This document shows, piece after piece, positions 43,610 through 51,950 of a stretch of 64,000 bases of DNA. Both the position numbers and the translations under genes were made by a program. Numbering within the stretch: position 1 is the first letter of the stretch; every line of letters starts with the position of its first letter. The notes beneath the pieces are model-generated. The model was given only the letters and a program-made list of their open reading frames with translations, made no database searches and was not told the origin of the DNA. Origin of the DNA: CBDHCC01 sp965261015 (GTDB lineage: Bacteria > Pseudomonadota > Alphaproteobacteria > Sphingomonadales > Sphingomonadaceae); assembly GCA_965261015.1 (NCBI GenBank), contig CBDHCC010000001.1, positions 62,001 to 126,000 of the forward strand, given 5' to 3'.

Positions 43610-44440
43610 ATGCCCCTGTTCCAGACCGCCCGCCAGCTGCTCGCCATGGCCGGGGCGGCCGGCGCGGGCCTGGCCGCCACGCCGGCCACCGCCGCCGGAC
43701 CCGACCTGCTCGTCGCACCCACCCGCGTGGTGCTGGAAGGGCAGCGCGGGGCGGAGGTGATCCTGAACAACACCGGCGACGCGCCGGCCACCTATCGCAT
43801 CTCGCTGGAGCTCAAGCGGATGACGGCGGACGGACGCCTCGATCCGGTGGAGGAAGCGGACGCCGACCCGCGGGAACGCCAGACGCTCGACATGATCTCC
43901 TACGCCCCCAGACGCGTCACGCTCGCCCCCGGACAGCCCCAGGCGATCCGCATCGGCGTGCGCGCGCCCGCCGGCCTGGCGGACGGAGAGTATCGCGCGC
44001 ACATGCTGTTCCGCGGTGTGCCCGAGGTCGCGCCGGTGACCGACGCCGCGCCGGACGCCAACGGCGTCGCGATCCAGCTGACCCCGGTCTATGGCATCTC
44101 GATCCCCATCATCGTGCGCCAGGGCCAGCTCGCCTCCACCGCCACCATCGGGGCGGTGTCGCCGGTGGTCGAGGACGGTCAGCCCGGCGTAGCGGTGCAT
44201 CTGACCCGCGCGGGCGAGCGGTCGATCTATGGCCAGCTTCGCCTGCGCGCCGGCCGGGGGGACGAGGCCGTGGCGCTGGTGAACGGGGTGGCGATCTACA
44301 CCGAGCTGACCGACCGCGACTTCACCCTGCCGCTGGACCCCGCCGCCGCCGCGCTGCACGGCCCGGTCACCGTCGAGTATCTCGAAAATCGCGACGGCGC
44401 GATGAGCCTGGTGGCCTCGCGAACGGTCACCCTGCCTTAG
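43610..44440 (+). CDS. PapD-like periplasmic pilus chaperone
   Basis: 276 residues with a signal peptide (1-28, ending TPATAA). Ig-like chaperone domain 1: DLLVAPTRVVLEGQRGAEVI, ATYRISLELKRM, PRRVTLAPGQPQAIRIGVRA; the subunit-binding Arg lies in APTR. Domain 2 follows (YGISIPIIVRQG). Pairs with the usher-like protein downstream. Such chaperones donate a beta-strand to fimbrial subunits. No subunit gene is adjacent. RBS GGAGA precedes the ATG. Confidence 0.85.
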   Translation: MPLFQTARQLLAMAGAAGAGLAATPATAAGPDLLVAPTRVVLEGQRGAEVILNNTGDAPATYRISLELKRMTADGRLDPVEEADADPRERQTLDMISYAPRRVTLAPGQPQAIRIGVRAPAGLADGEYRAHMLFRGVPEVAPVTDAAPDANGVAIQLTPVYGISIPIIVRQGQLASTATIGAVSPVVEDGQPGVAVHLTRAGERSIYGQLRLRAGRGDEAVALVNGVAIYTELTDRDFTLPLDPAAAALHGPVTVEYLENRDGAMSLVASRTVTLP

Positions 44441-44469
44441 ATCCGACGGCCGCCGCCGGGCGCACCGCC

Positions 44470-47283
44470 ATGGCCCGGCTGCTCCTCGCCCTGGCGCTGC
44501 TCTGCTCCCTCTGGTCCGCGCCGGCGGGCGCGGCCGGGTGGACGGCGACCGACGACGATCAGCTGCTGTTCGAGCTGCGGTCCGGGGCCATCCGGCTGGG
44601 CGACGGCGTGCGCGGCTATCAGCGCGCGACGGACCAGTGCGTCGTGCTCTCGGACCTGGTGCTGGCGCTCGACCTGCCGATCCGGGTGGACCGCGCGACG
44701 GGTCGCGCGTCCGGCTGGGTGTTCGCGTCGGAGGAGACGATCGCCGTCGACCGGATGGCCGACATGGTGACGCTCGCCGGTCGCCGCCGGCCGCTGCCGC
44801 CCGACGCGATCAGCGAGGTGCCGGAGGGCTGGTGCGTCGGGACGGCGGCGCTGGGCGACTGGCTGGGCGTGGCCCTGCGCCCCGATCTGGGCAACGCCAG
44901 CCTGTTCCTGGAGACCAGCCGCAAGCTGCCGTTCCAGCTCGCCGCCGAACGCCGCGCGCGTGCCGCCGCCATCCGGCCCGCGCGGACCTTCGACCTCGGT
45001 CGATTGCCCCAGGCCGCGACCCCCTACCGCGCCTGGCGCACCCCCGCGGTCGACGTGGTCGCGTCGGCGGGAGCCACCGCGACACCCGGCGCCCGACGCC
45101 GGGGCGACCTGCGTTACGAAGTCTTCGCTGCGGGAGAGGTGGCCGGCCTGTCTGTCGACGCCCGCCTGTCGTCCGACGGGCGCGGCGTGCCCGATCGACT
45201 GCGCGCGCGCGCCTACCGCGCCGATCCGACGGGCGGCCTGCCCGGGGGCGCGACGCTGATCGAGGCCGGCGATGTCGGCGGCGTCACCTCCCCCCTGGTG
45301 ACCGCCGGGGCGCAGGGGCGCGGCGTCGCGGTCACGAACCGACCCCTTCTGCAGCCGGACACCTTCACCACGACCAGCTTCACCGGCGACCTGCCCGTCG
45401 GGTGGGAGGCGGAGCTGTACCGCAACGACCAGCTGATCGCCTTCGCCACGCCGCGCGCCGACGGCCGCTACGACTTTCGCGCGGTGCCGCTGCAGTTCGG
45501 AGAGAACCGGCTGACGGTGGTGCTCTACGGCCCCCAGGGCCAGGTGCGGCGCGAGACCCGCACGGTGCGGGTCGGCGACAGCGCCGTGCCGCCCGGGCGG
45601 ACCTGGTACTGGCTGAGCGCGAACGAGACCGGCCAGGACCTGGTCGGCTGGAGTCGTGTTTCACGTGGAACATCGGATGGCCCGCGGGCGAGCCTGGGGG
45701 TGGAGCACGGCTTGGACGAACGCACCAGTCTGTTCGCCTTCGCCCACTCGTTTCGCCGCGACGGTCACCAGCGCTCCGCCGCAGAGATCGGTGCCCGTCA
45801 CGGCTTTGGCGGAGCGCTGGCGGAGTTCGGCGTCGCGATCGAACCGACCGGTGGCCACGCGGCGCAACTGCTGGTGGTCGGCGGAGGCGGACGCACCAGC
45901 TGGACGCTGGGCGCGCTGACCGCGCATCGCTTCGCGTCCGACCGCATTCGCGACGGCACCGCGCGCGAACTCTCTGCCACGATCGACAGCGCGCTGGGGG
46001 GCGGACTCACGACACTGCCGCTCCACGCCGGACTGCGGTTCCGCCAGGACCGCTCCGGCCGCTCACGCCTGGAGGCGGAGGGGCGCGCGTCGGTGAGCGC
46101 CGGCCGCTTCTACCTGACCGGAGAGGTGAACTGGAACCGCAGCCGGCGACCGACGGCCGGCGTGGTGGGGCCGGGCGTCGACGCGACGGGCCTCAGCGTC
46201 GACCGGGCCGTGTCCGCTCCGCTCTCCACCCTGGACCTGGACGGCCTGTCGGCCGCCCTGCTGGCGAGCGGATCTGTCGGCAAGGTCCGTCTGCGTGCCG
46301 CGGCCCGCTTCGCCGTCAGCCCTCACCGCCGGCTCGACACCCTGGACGCCAGCGCCGAGTGGGCGGCGGGCGAGCGCGGCCGCTTCCGACTGGAGGCGGG
46401 CTGGAGCGGGCGGGGCGGCGGCGGGTCCCGTCGCGGGCGCATCTCCGCCGGCTATAGCCGCCGTTTCGACCGGCTGGCGCTCGGCGGGCGGCTGGAGGCG
46501 TCCAGCGACGGCGCGGTCGCGGCGGGGATCGACCTGCAATTCAGCCTGGCGCCGCGCGAGGGTGGCGGAGTGCGTCTGAGCCACGCCCGATTGGCCTCCA
46601 CCGGCCGGGCCGAGGTGCGGGTGTTCCGCGACGCCAACGGCGACGGCGTCCGCCAGCCGGACGAGCCCTGGGAGCGCGACGTGCAGCTGATCGCGGGCAC
46701 CGCGCAGGTCCGCGCCCTGACCGACGCGGCGGGGCACGCGACCGTGGAGGGGCTGACCCCCTATCGCGCTGTCCTGGTCGGGATCGACGCCGGATCGCTG
46801 CCGGACCCGTTCCTCTCGCCAGCCGGCCCCGGCAAGGTGGTCGTGCCCCGGCCGGGGGTCGCCAGCGTGATCGACCTGCCGCTCAGCCGCGCCGGCGCGG
46901 TCGAGGGCACGCTGACGAGCGAGCGCGGAGCGAACCTGGGCGGCGTCGACCTGGAGCTGGTCGACCGGGACGACACCGTCGTGGCGACCACGCGCAGCGA
47001 CTATGACGGATGGTTCGCCTTCGAGCGCGCTCCGCACGGCCGCCTGCGCCTGCGGATCGGGGCGCTGGCGGCGGCCGCTTTGTCCGTGGGCGTCGAGACG
47101 GGCGTGGCGGTCGACATCACCGATGCGGACCCGGTGGCGCGCGTCGGGACGGTGGTCGCGAAGGCGATGGCAGGCCCGGCGGTGGCGCTCGACGGCGACC
47201 GGCCGATGCCGGCTGTCTTGAGCCGAAGCGGAGTGACGGCTTCAACCCGCGCCGCTCTCGAAACTGCCGAGGAACGACGCTGA
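44470..47283 (+). CDS. usher-like outer-membrane protein with C-terminal carboxypeptidase-regulatory-like domain
   Basis: 937 residues with a signal peptide (1-21). An N-terminal soluble domain (22-180) precedes segments resembling FimD/PapC ushers (TTTSFTGDLPVGWEAELYRN, GRYDFRAVPLQFGENRLTVV), then a long run of alternating, Arg/Gly-rich beta strands (about 400-700, likely barrel), a segment RVFRDANGDGVRQPDEPWER like Ca-binding SdrD-B repeats, and a CarbopepD_reg-like domain (GTLTSERGANLGGVDLELVD). It follows the chaperone by 29 bp. Alternative: a TonB-independent barrel or adhesin-like protein. Function inferred from neighbour and topology. Confidence 0.6.
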   Translation: MARLLLALALLCSLWSAPAGAAGWTATDDDQLLFELRSGAIRLGDGVRGYQRATDQCVVLSDLVLALDLPIRVDRATGRASGWVFASEETIAVDRMADMVTLAGRRRPLPPDAISEVPEGWCVGTAALGDWLGVALRPDLGNASLFLETSRKLPFQLAAERRARAAAIRPARTFDLGRLPQAATPYRAWRTPAVDVVASAGATATPGARRRGDLRYEVFAAGEVAGLSVDARLSSDGRGVPDRLRARAYRADPTGGLPGGATLIEAGDVGGVTSPLVTAGAQGRGVAVTNRPLLQPDTFTTTSFTGDLPVGWEAELYRNDQLIAFATPRADGRYDFRAVPLQFGENRLTVVLYGPQGQVRRETRTVRVGDSAVPPGRTWYWLSANETGQDLVGWSRVSRGTSDGPRASLGVEHGLDERTSLFAFAHSFRRDGHQRSAAEIGARHGFGGALAEFGVAIEPTGGHAAQLLVVGGGGRTSWTLGALTAHRFASDRIRDGTARELSATIDSALGGGLTTLPLHAGLRFRQDRSGRSRLEAEGRASVSAGRFYLTGEVNWNRSRRPTAGVVGPGVDATGLSVDRAVSAPLSTLDLDGLSAALLASGSVGKVRLRAAARFAVSPHRRLDTLDASAEWAAGERGRFRLEAGWSGRGGGGSRRGRISAGYSRRFDRLALGGRLEASSDGAVAAGIDLQFSLAPREGGGVRLSHARLASTGRAEVRVFRDANGDGVRQPDEPWERDVQLIAGTAQVRALTDAAGHATVEGLTPYRAVLVGIDAGSLPDPFLSPAGPGKVVVPRPGVASVIDLPLSRAGAVEGTLTSERGANLGGVDLELVDRDDTVVATTRSDYDGWFAFERAPHGRLRLRIGALAAAALSVGVETGVAVDITDADPVARVGTVVAKAMAGPAVALDGDRPMPAVLSRSGVTASTRAALETAEERR

Positions 47284-47418
47284 TCTCGCCATCAAGTGGC
47301 GGGAACCTGAGAGGAGAAATCGCGCAAAGTGCGATCGCGCCCGCAACGCTGCCACGCGGAGAGCTATGGCGGCCGCGCGGCGGCCTTGTTCGAGCCGACG
47401 CCATAATTCACCGCCCGC

Positions 47419-47835
47419 GTGCTGGGCGTGCTGCGGAATATCGACGTAGGCTCGCCGTCCACGTTCAACGCCGACCCCCGGACGCTGCAGCCGGTGGACG
47501 CGAGCACGGGGCAGCGGGGCCACGGGGTCGTGGGCGGGAATGTGGCGCTGAAGAGCGATCAGCCGACGGACTTCGACGCCAACTACCGCGCCGCCTTCGG
47601 TCGCCGGTTCGTCGTCGACGGCTACGAAACCGTCGATCTGCGCGCGGGGATCGATTTTCAACGGTTCACGATCAAGGCCTATCTCAACAACCTGTTCGAC
47701 AGCCGCGGGCTGATCAGCGCGACCTACAGCACGCAAGCCGCCAGTCCGGCGATCGGGGGAACGGGTGAGAACCTCGGTCTGGCGGCGCCGGTCCGTCCCC
47801 GCACGATCGGCCTGACGGCGGGGCTGTCGTTCTGA
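47419..47835 (+). pseudogene. TonB-dependent receptor, C-terminal remnant
   Basis: About 138 codons corresponding to the last beta-strands of a TonB-dependent receptor (YETVDLRAGIDFQRFTIKAY, LNNLFDSRGL, ending in the C-terminal Phe of PRTIGLTAGLSF). The frame is closed by a stop at 47404, so the plug domain and most of the barrel are missing; the GTG at 47419 is only the nearest start. The upstream 135 bases (47284-47418) show no coding frame. Probably a remnant of an outer-membrane importer formerly serving the neighbouring catabolic island. Confidence 0.72.
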
Positions 47836-47853
47836 ACGGACGGGGCGCTCGGG

Positions 47854-49128
47854 TCAGCGGCGGTCCCGTTTCGACGGGGTCGCCGCATCCGTGCGCGCCA
47901 TCGCCGCCGCGACCCGCTCCGCCTGCTCCATGACGCGCAGCACGTTGCCGCCCGCCAGCCCGGCCAGATCGGCGTCGGTCCAGCCGCGCCGCATCAGCTC
48001 GCCCAGCAGCGCCGGGTAGCTCTCCACGCCCGCCAAGCCGTCCGGCAGGTCGGGCACTCCGTCGAAGTCCGAGCCGATGCCGACATGGTCGTGGCCCGCC
48101 ACGGCCGCGATGTGATCGACATGATCGGCCACCTGCGCCAGCGTCACGACCGGCCGCGGATGGGCCGCGTCCCAGCTCGCCAGCGCCGCCGCCGCGCGAT
48201 CCGGCTGGCCGATATAGAGGCCGCCATAGGGCGGGGCGTTGTAGCGGGCGAGTTCGGCGTTGCGATCCGCTTCCCACAGCCGCCGCGCTTCCGAGACATA
48301 GCCGGGCGCGTAGTTGACCATCACCACGCCGCCATTCGCCGCCACCCGCTTCAGCATCGCGTCCGACACGTTGCGCGGGCTGTCGTTCAGCGCGCGCGCG
48401 CTGGAATGCGAGAAGATCACGGGGGCGGCGCTGGCGTCCATCGCGTCGGCCATGGTGGCCTCGCTGACGTGGCTGAGATCGACCAGCATGCCCAGCCGGT
48501 TGAGTTCGTGGACGACGTCCACCCCGAACGGCGTCAGGCCGTCGTGGCGCGGCGTATCGGTGGCCGAATCCGCCCAGTCGATCGTGCGCGAGTGGGTCAG
48601 GGTCAGATAGCTGGCCCCCAGCGCCCGATAGGCGCGCAGCACGGCCAGGCTGCCGTCGATCTGCCCGCCGCCCTCCACCCCGATCAGGGAGGCGACCTTG
48701 CCCTGCCGATGAAGGCGACGCACGTCGGCGGCGGTGGTCGCCAGGGCGAAGCGGTCGGGATAGCGGTCGACCAGCCCGCGCACGAGCGCGATCTGTTCCA
48801 GCGTGCGCTCCACCTGCTCCGGCCCCGGCAGGGTGGCGGGCACCCACACGGACCAGAACTGGCCGCCGACCTGCCCCGCCGCCAGCCGGTCCAGGTCGGT
48901 GTGATAGACGGCCGCGTCCAGCCGGGTGAGGTCCAGCGTCCAGCGTCCGTCCGCCGCCTGCTCCGCCAGCTTTTCCGCCCAGTCATTGTGGCCGTCGATC
49001 AGCGGTGTCTCGGCCAGGATGCGCGCGATCCGTCGGTCCTCGGCCGGGCTGTTGGCGAGCGAGACCGCCGCGCAGGAGAGAAGCACGGTCGCGCGCACCG
49101 CGCGACGGTGGAGGAAGCGTGGAGTCAT
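47854..49128 (-). CDS. membrane-dipeptidase family (M19) zinc dipeptidase
   Basis: 424 residues with an N-terminal signal peptide. The zinc ligands are all present: H47 and D49 in DGHNDW, E152 in IGVEGG, H220 in LVDLSH and H241 in VIFSHS. Renal-dipeptidase relatives hydrolyse dipeptides, including those with a D-residue at the C-terminal side. It is translated from the same transcript as the D-aminoacylase-like gene 7 bp upstream and probably finishes the peptides it leaves. Confidence 0.92.
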   Translation of the reverse strand: MTPRFLHRRAVRATVLLSCAAVSLANSPAEDRRIARILAETPLIDGHNDWAEKLAEQAADGRWTLDLTRLDAAVYHTDLDRLAAGQVGGQFWSVWVPATLPGPEQVERTLEQIALVRGLVDRYPDRFALATTAADVRRLHRQGKVASLIGVEGGGQIDGSLAVLRAYRALGASYLTLTHSRTIDWADSATDTPRHDGLTPFGVDVVHELNRLGMLVDLSHVSEATMADAMDASAAPVIFSHSSARALNDSPRNVSDAMLKRVAANGGVVMVNYAPGYVSEARRLWEADRNAELARYNAPPYGGLYIGQPDRAAAALASWDAAHPRPVVTLAQVADHVDHIAAVAGHDHVGIGSDFDGVPDLPDGLAGVESYPALLGELMRRGWTDADLAGLAGGNVLRVMEQAERVAAAMARTDAATPSKRDRR

Positions 49129-49135
49129 ACGAATG

Positions 49136-50881
49136 TCACTCTTTCCCCCCGCCGGGGCAGCGTCGATATCCCGGACCCCGCACCGCGCGGCCCGGCGTGG
49201 CGCCCGTGGGCTCCCCCTCCTTCAGCACCTGCACCCCGTTCACGAAGACGTCGCGCATGCCGACCGCATATTGGTGCGGGTCGTCGAAGGTGGCCCGATC
49301 ACCGATCGTGGCCGGGTCGAACACCGCGATGTCGGCGAAGCGGCCGGTCGCCAGCGCGCCGCGATCCGCCAGGCCCAGGTTGGAGGCGGGCAGCGAGGTC
49401 AGGCGGCGCACCGCCTCCGCCAGCGGGATCACGCGCTCGTCGCGCACATACCGGCCCAGCAGGCGCGCGACGTTGCCATAGGCGCGGGGGTGGTCGGCCG
49501 ACAGCAGGAACACGCCCTCCGCCGACGGAGCGCCGGCGTCGGAGCCGAAGCTCATCCACGGAAGCGCGACTTCGCGGCGCACATTGTCCTCCGACATCAG
49601 GAAATAGACGGTGCCGACGCGCGATCCGTCCTCGACCACCAGGTCCATGGCCGTTTCCTCGGGCGAGGTGCCGCGCATCGCCGCCACCTCGGCCAAGGTC
49701 TTGCCGGTGAGCGGTTTCAGCGCGTCGCTCTTGAAGCCGGACAGCAGCATCTTGTCCGGCCCCGCGCCCAGGAAGAAGTTCTCCCAATCCGTGCCCGGCT
49801 TGCGCATCTCCGCGGCGACGCGGCGGCGGATCGCGGGGTCCTTCAGCCGCTCGATCCACTGCTCCAGCCCGCCCGCCTGCACCCACAGCGGCATGGCGGC
49901 GTCCAGCCCCGTGGCACCGGCGGTGTAGGTGTACATATTCGCCGTGATCCGCTGGCCCCGGGCGCGGGCCGCGTTGACGCGGTCGACCACCGCGTCCAGC
50001 TTGTCCCAATTGGCGCGGCCCGCCATCTTCAAATGGTGGATTTCGGCCGGAGCGCCGGACCGGCGCGAGATCTCGATCAGTTCGTCCACGGCCGGCAGGA
50101 TGCGGTCGCCCTCGGACCGCATATGGCTGATGTACAGGCCGCCGCATCGGCCGGCCTCCGTGGCCAGCGCGACCAGTTCGTCCGTCTCCGCGAAGGACCC
50201 GGGCGCGTAGATCAGCGCGCTGCCCACCCCCATCGCGCCCTCGTCCATCGCTTCGCGGACGAGCGCGCGCATCCGGTCGAGCTGCGCGGGCGTCGGGTCG
50301 ACATCGCCCTCGCCCAGTTCGTGGATGCGGACGGTCGCCGCACCCACGAAGCTGGCGACGTTGGGCGCGACCCCGCGCCGCTCAAGCGTCTCCAGATAGT
50401 CGCCCAGCGTCGTCCAGGTGACCGGATATTTGATGTCGCCCTCACGCTCGACCGCCAGGCGCTTCATTTCGGGCGTCAGCGGCCCCATCGACCAGCCTTC
50501 GCCCATCACCTCCAGCGTCACGCCCTGGCGGATGTCGCTCTGCGCGCGGGGGTCCTCCAGCAGCGATTCGTTGGCCCAGCTGAGCATGTTGATGAAGCCG
50601 GGTGCGACCGCCAGACCCGTGGCGTCGATGCGGCGGGTCGCCGGGGCGGCGGTCCGTGGCCCGACATAGGCGATCCGATCGCCACGCACGCCGACATCGC
50701 CCACGAAGGGCGTGCCGCCCGATCCGTCATAGATCGTGCCGCCATCGATCACGAGGTCGAAGCCCCCCTCCGCGGCCGGTGCCCGGACCGCCATGGGAAC
50801 CGCCGCCGGGTCCTGCGTCGCCGCGCACGCCGTCAGCGCCAGCGCCGCGATCGGGCTGATCCGTCGAAGCCGATGGGTCAT
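49136..50881 (-). CDS. N-acyl-D-amino-acid deacylase (D-aminoacylase)-like amidohydrolase
   Basis: 581 residues, lipoprotein-type signal (LTAC, Cys19). The amidohydrolase frame of D-aminoacylases is clear (FDLVIDGGTIYDGSGGTPFV; ISHMRSEGDRI; GRFADIAVFDPATI). The metal site differs: where the family has GFIDxHTH, this protein reads GFINMLSW (95-102), and the usual NCG cysteine loop is replaced by GEGWS. Other His residues (ISHMRS, EIHHLKM) remain. It could be a mononuclear enzyme or a specialised subfamily acting on D-peptides. Shares its transcript with the dipeptidase. Confidence 0.82.
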   Translation of the reverse strand: MTHRLRRISPIAALALTACAATQDPAAVPMAVRAPAAEGGFDLVIDGGTIYDGSGGTPFVGDVGVRGDRIAYVGPRTAAPATRRIDATGLAVAPGFINMLSWANESLLEDPRAQSDIRQGVTLEVMGEGWSMGPLTPEMKRLAVEREGDIKYPVTWTTLGDYLETLERRGVAPNVASFVGAATVRIHELGEGDVDPTPAQLDRMRALVREAMDEGAMGVGSALIYAPGSFAETDELVALATEAGRCGGLYISHMRSEGDRILPAVDELIEISRRSGAPAEIHHLKMAGRANWDKLDAVVDRVNAARARGQRITANMYTYTAGATGLDAAMPLWVQAGGLEQWIERLKDPAIRRRVAAEMRKPGTDWENFFLGAGPDKMLLSGFKSDALKPLTGKTLAEVAAMRGTSPEETAMDLVVEDGSRVGTVYFLMSEDNVRREVALPWMSFGSDAGAPSAEGVFLLSADHPRAYGNVARLLGRYVRDERVIPLAEAVRRLTSLPASNLGLADRGALATGRFADIAVFDPATIGDRATFDDPHQYAVGMRDVFVNGVQVLKEGEPTGATPGRAVRGPGYRRCPGGGKE

Positions 50882-51001
50882 GTTCCCTCTCCCCGTCCGG
50901 CACCCGAAAGGAGCGCCCGGTGTTTTCCGATCAGGACACTGCGCGCGTTCGACGGCTTTGAGAAGCCTCGGCTCGCAACTTCGCGAACGACAGACGGCGT
51001 C

Positions 51002-51703
51002 TCAGCCGCGCATCCGCTTGCCGGCGGGGGCGCGTCGGCGGGACGGGGACGGCTTTGTCAGGGTCGCCTGTTCGCGCGACGCGTTGTCGTGGATGGTCAG
51101 GAGCGACTCGATCAGGTCCTCCTCCGAACTGGAACACATCGCCAGCGCGATCGCCTCCTCGCAATCGGGGCCGGCGAGATAGGCGTGGCCCATTTTCGAA
51201 TCGATGTAGATGGATTCACCCACCTCCAGGACCACGGGATCGTAGAACTCCGTATGCACCTCCATCTGCCCATCCAGGACGTAGATGAACTCCTCGCCAG
51301 AATGGTGCACCAGCGCCCCGAACTCGTCGAGCGACTTGGCCCGGATATGCGTCAGGATGGGGATCATCCGCTTCTTGCGAAGCTCGGGCGAAAAATAGAA
51401 ATAGTCGTAGTTCGGCGTCGTCACGCGCATCGAATCGGCGACCCGGCCGATGCTGCGCCGGGCCATCACGCCGTCCCGCGGGCTTTCGATGGCCGGCGAC
51501 GCGAACAGTTCGGACACGTGGATGCCTAGGCGCTGGCTGATCTGGAGGAGCTTGTCGTAGGTCAGCGTCAGTCGATCGTGCTCCACCTTGGACAGGGTGG
51601 ACACGGGGATCCCGCTGCGCTCGCTCATCTGCTTGAGCGTCCAGCCATGGCCGGCGCGAAGATCGCGCAGCGCCTTGCCAAGGGTCGGCTGATCGCTGCT
51701 CAT
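51002..51703 (-). CDS. XRE-family transcription regulator with cupin domain
   Basis: 233 residues from the ATG at 51703. N-terminal HTH (LGKALRDLRAGHGWTLKQMS ... VSTLSKVEHDRLTLTYDKLL, residues 8-66) and C-terminal cupin (about 110-190: VHHSGEEFIYVLDGQMEVHT, VLEVGESIYIDSKMGHAYLA). This class binds a metabolite through the cupin and usually regulates neighbouring catabolic genes. It is located between the two arms of the peptide / D-amino-acid island and divergent from the right arm. Confidence 0.9.
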   Translation of the reverse strand: MSSDQPTLGKALRDLRAGHGWTLKQMSERSGIPVSTLSKVEHDRLTLTYDKLLQISQRLGIHVSELFASPAIESPRDGVMARRSIGRVADSMRVTTPNYDYFYFSPELRKKRMIPILTHIRAKSLDEFGALVHHSGEEFIYVLDGQMEVHTEFYDPVVLEVGESIYIDSKMGHAYLAGPDCEEAIALAMCSSSEEDLIESLLTIHDNASREQATLTKPSPSRRRAPAGKRMRG

Positions 51704-51850
51704 GCTGGCATCCCCAAGACGAGCCGACGGCCCGGTCCGCGCTCCCATCCCGGGATCGCACCCGCCACGCTAGGGTGAGCGGCCCGGTTCGGCAATCGCC
51801 CGGGCAGCCGCTCGCGCCGCGATGCGAAGGCGGCGGACCACGCTGGCGGC

Positions 51851-51887
51851 TTGACGGATTCTCTAATCGGGATAACGCTGTCCTAAT
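51851..51887 (+). promoter_or_regulatory. putative sigma-70 promoter and CTAAT operator repeats
   Basis: TTGACG at 51851-51856 and TAACGC at 51873-51878 (16-bp spacing) form a plausible -35/-10 pair for the right arm. CTAAT occurs at 51863-51867 and again at 51883-51887, 20 bp apart (two helical turns), flanking the -10. The cupin regulator encoded divergently could bind here. Inference only. Confidence 0.4.
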
Positions 51888-51950
51888 AAGCGCGAAGTCA
51901 CCGTCGGCCTCTCTGGTCGGATCGGTGGTGTGCCATGGGCGGAGGGGGCG

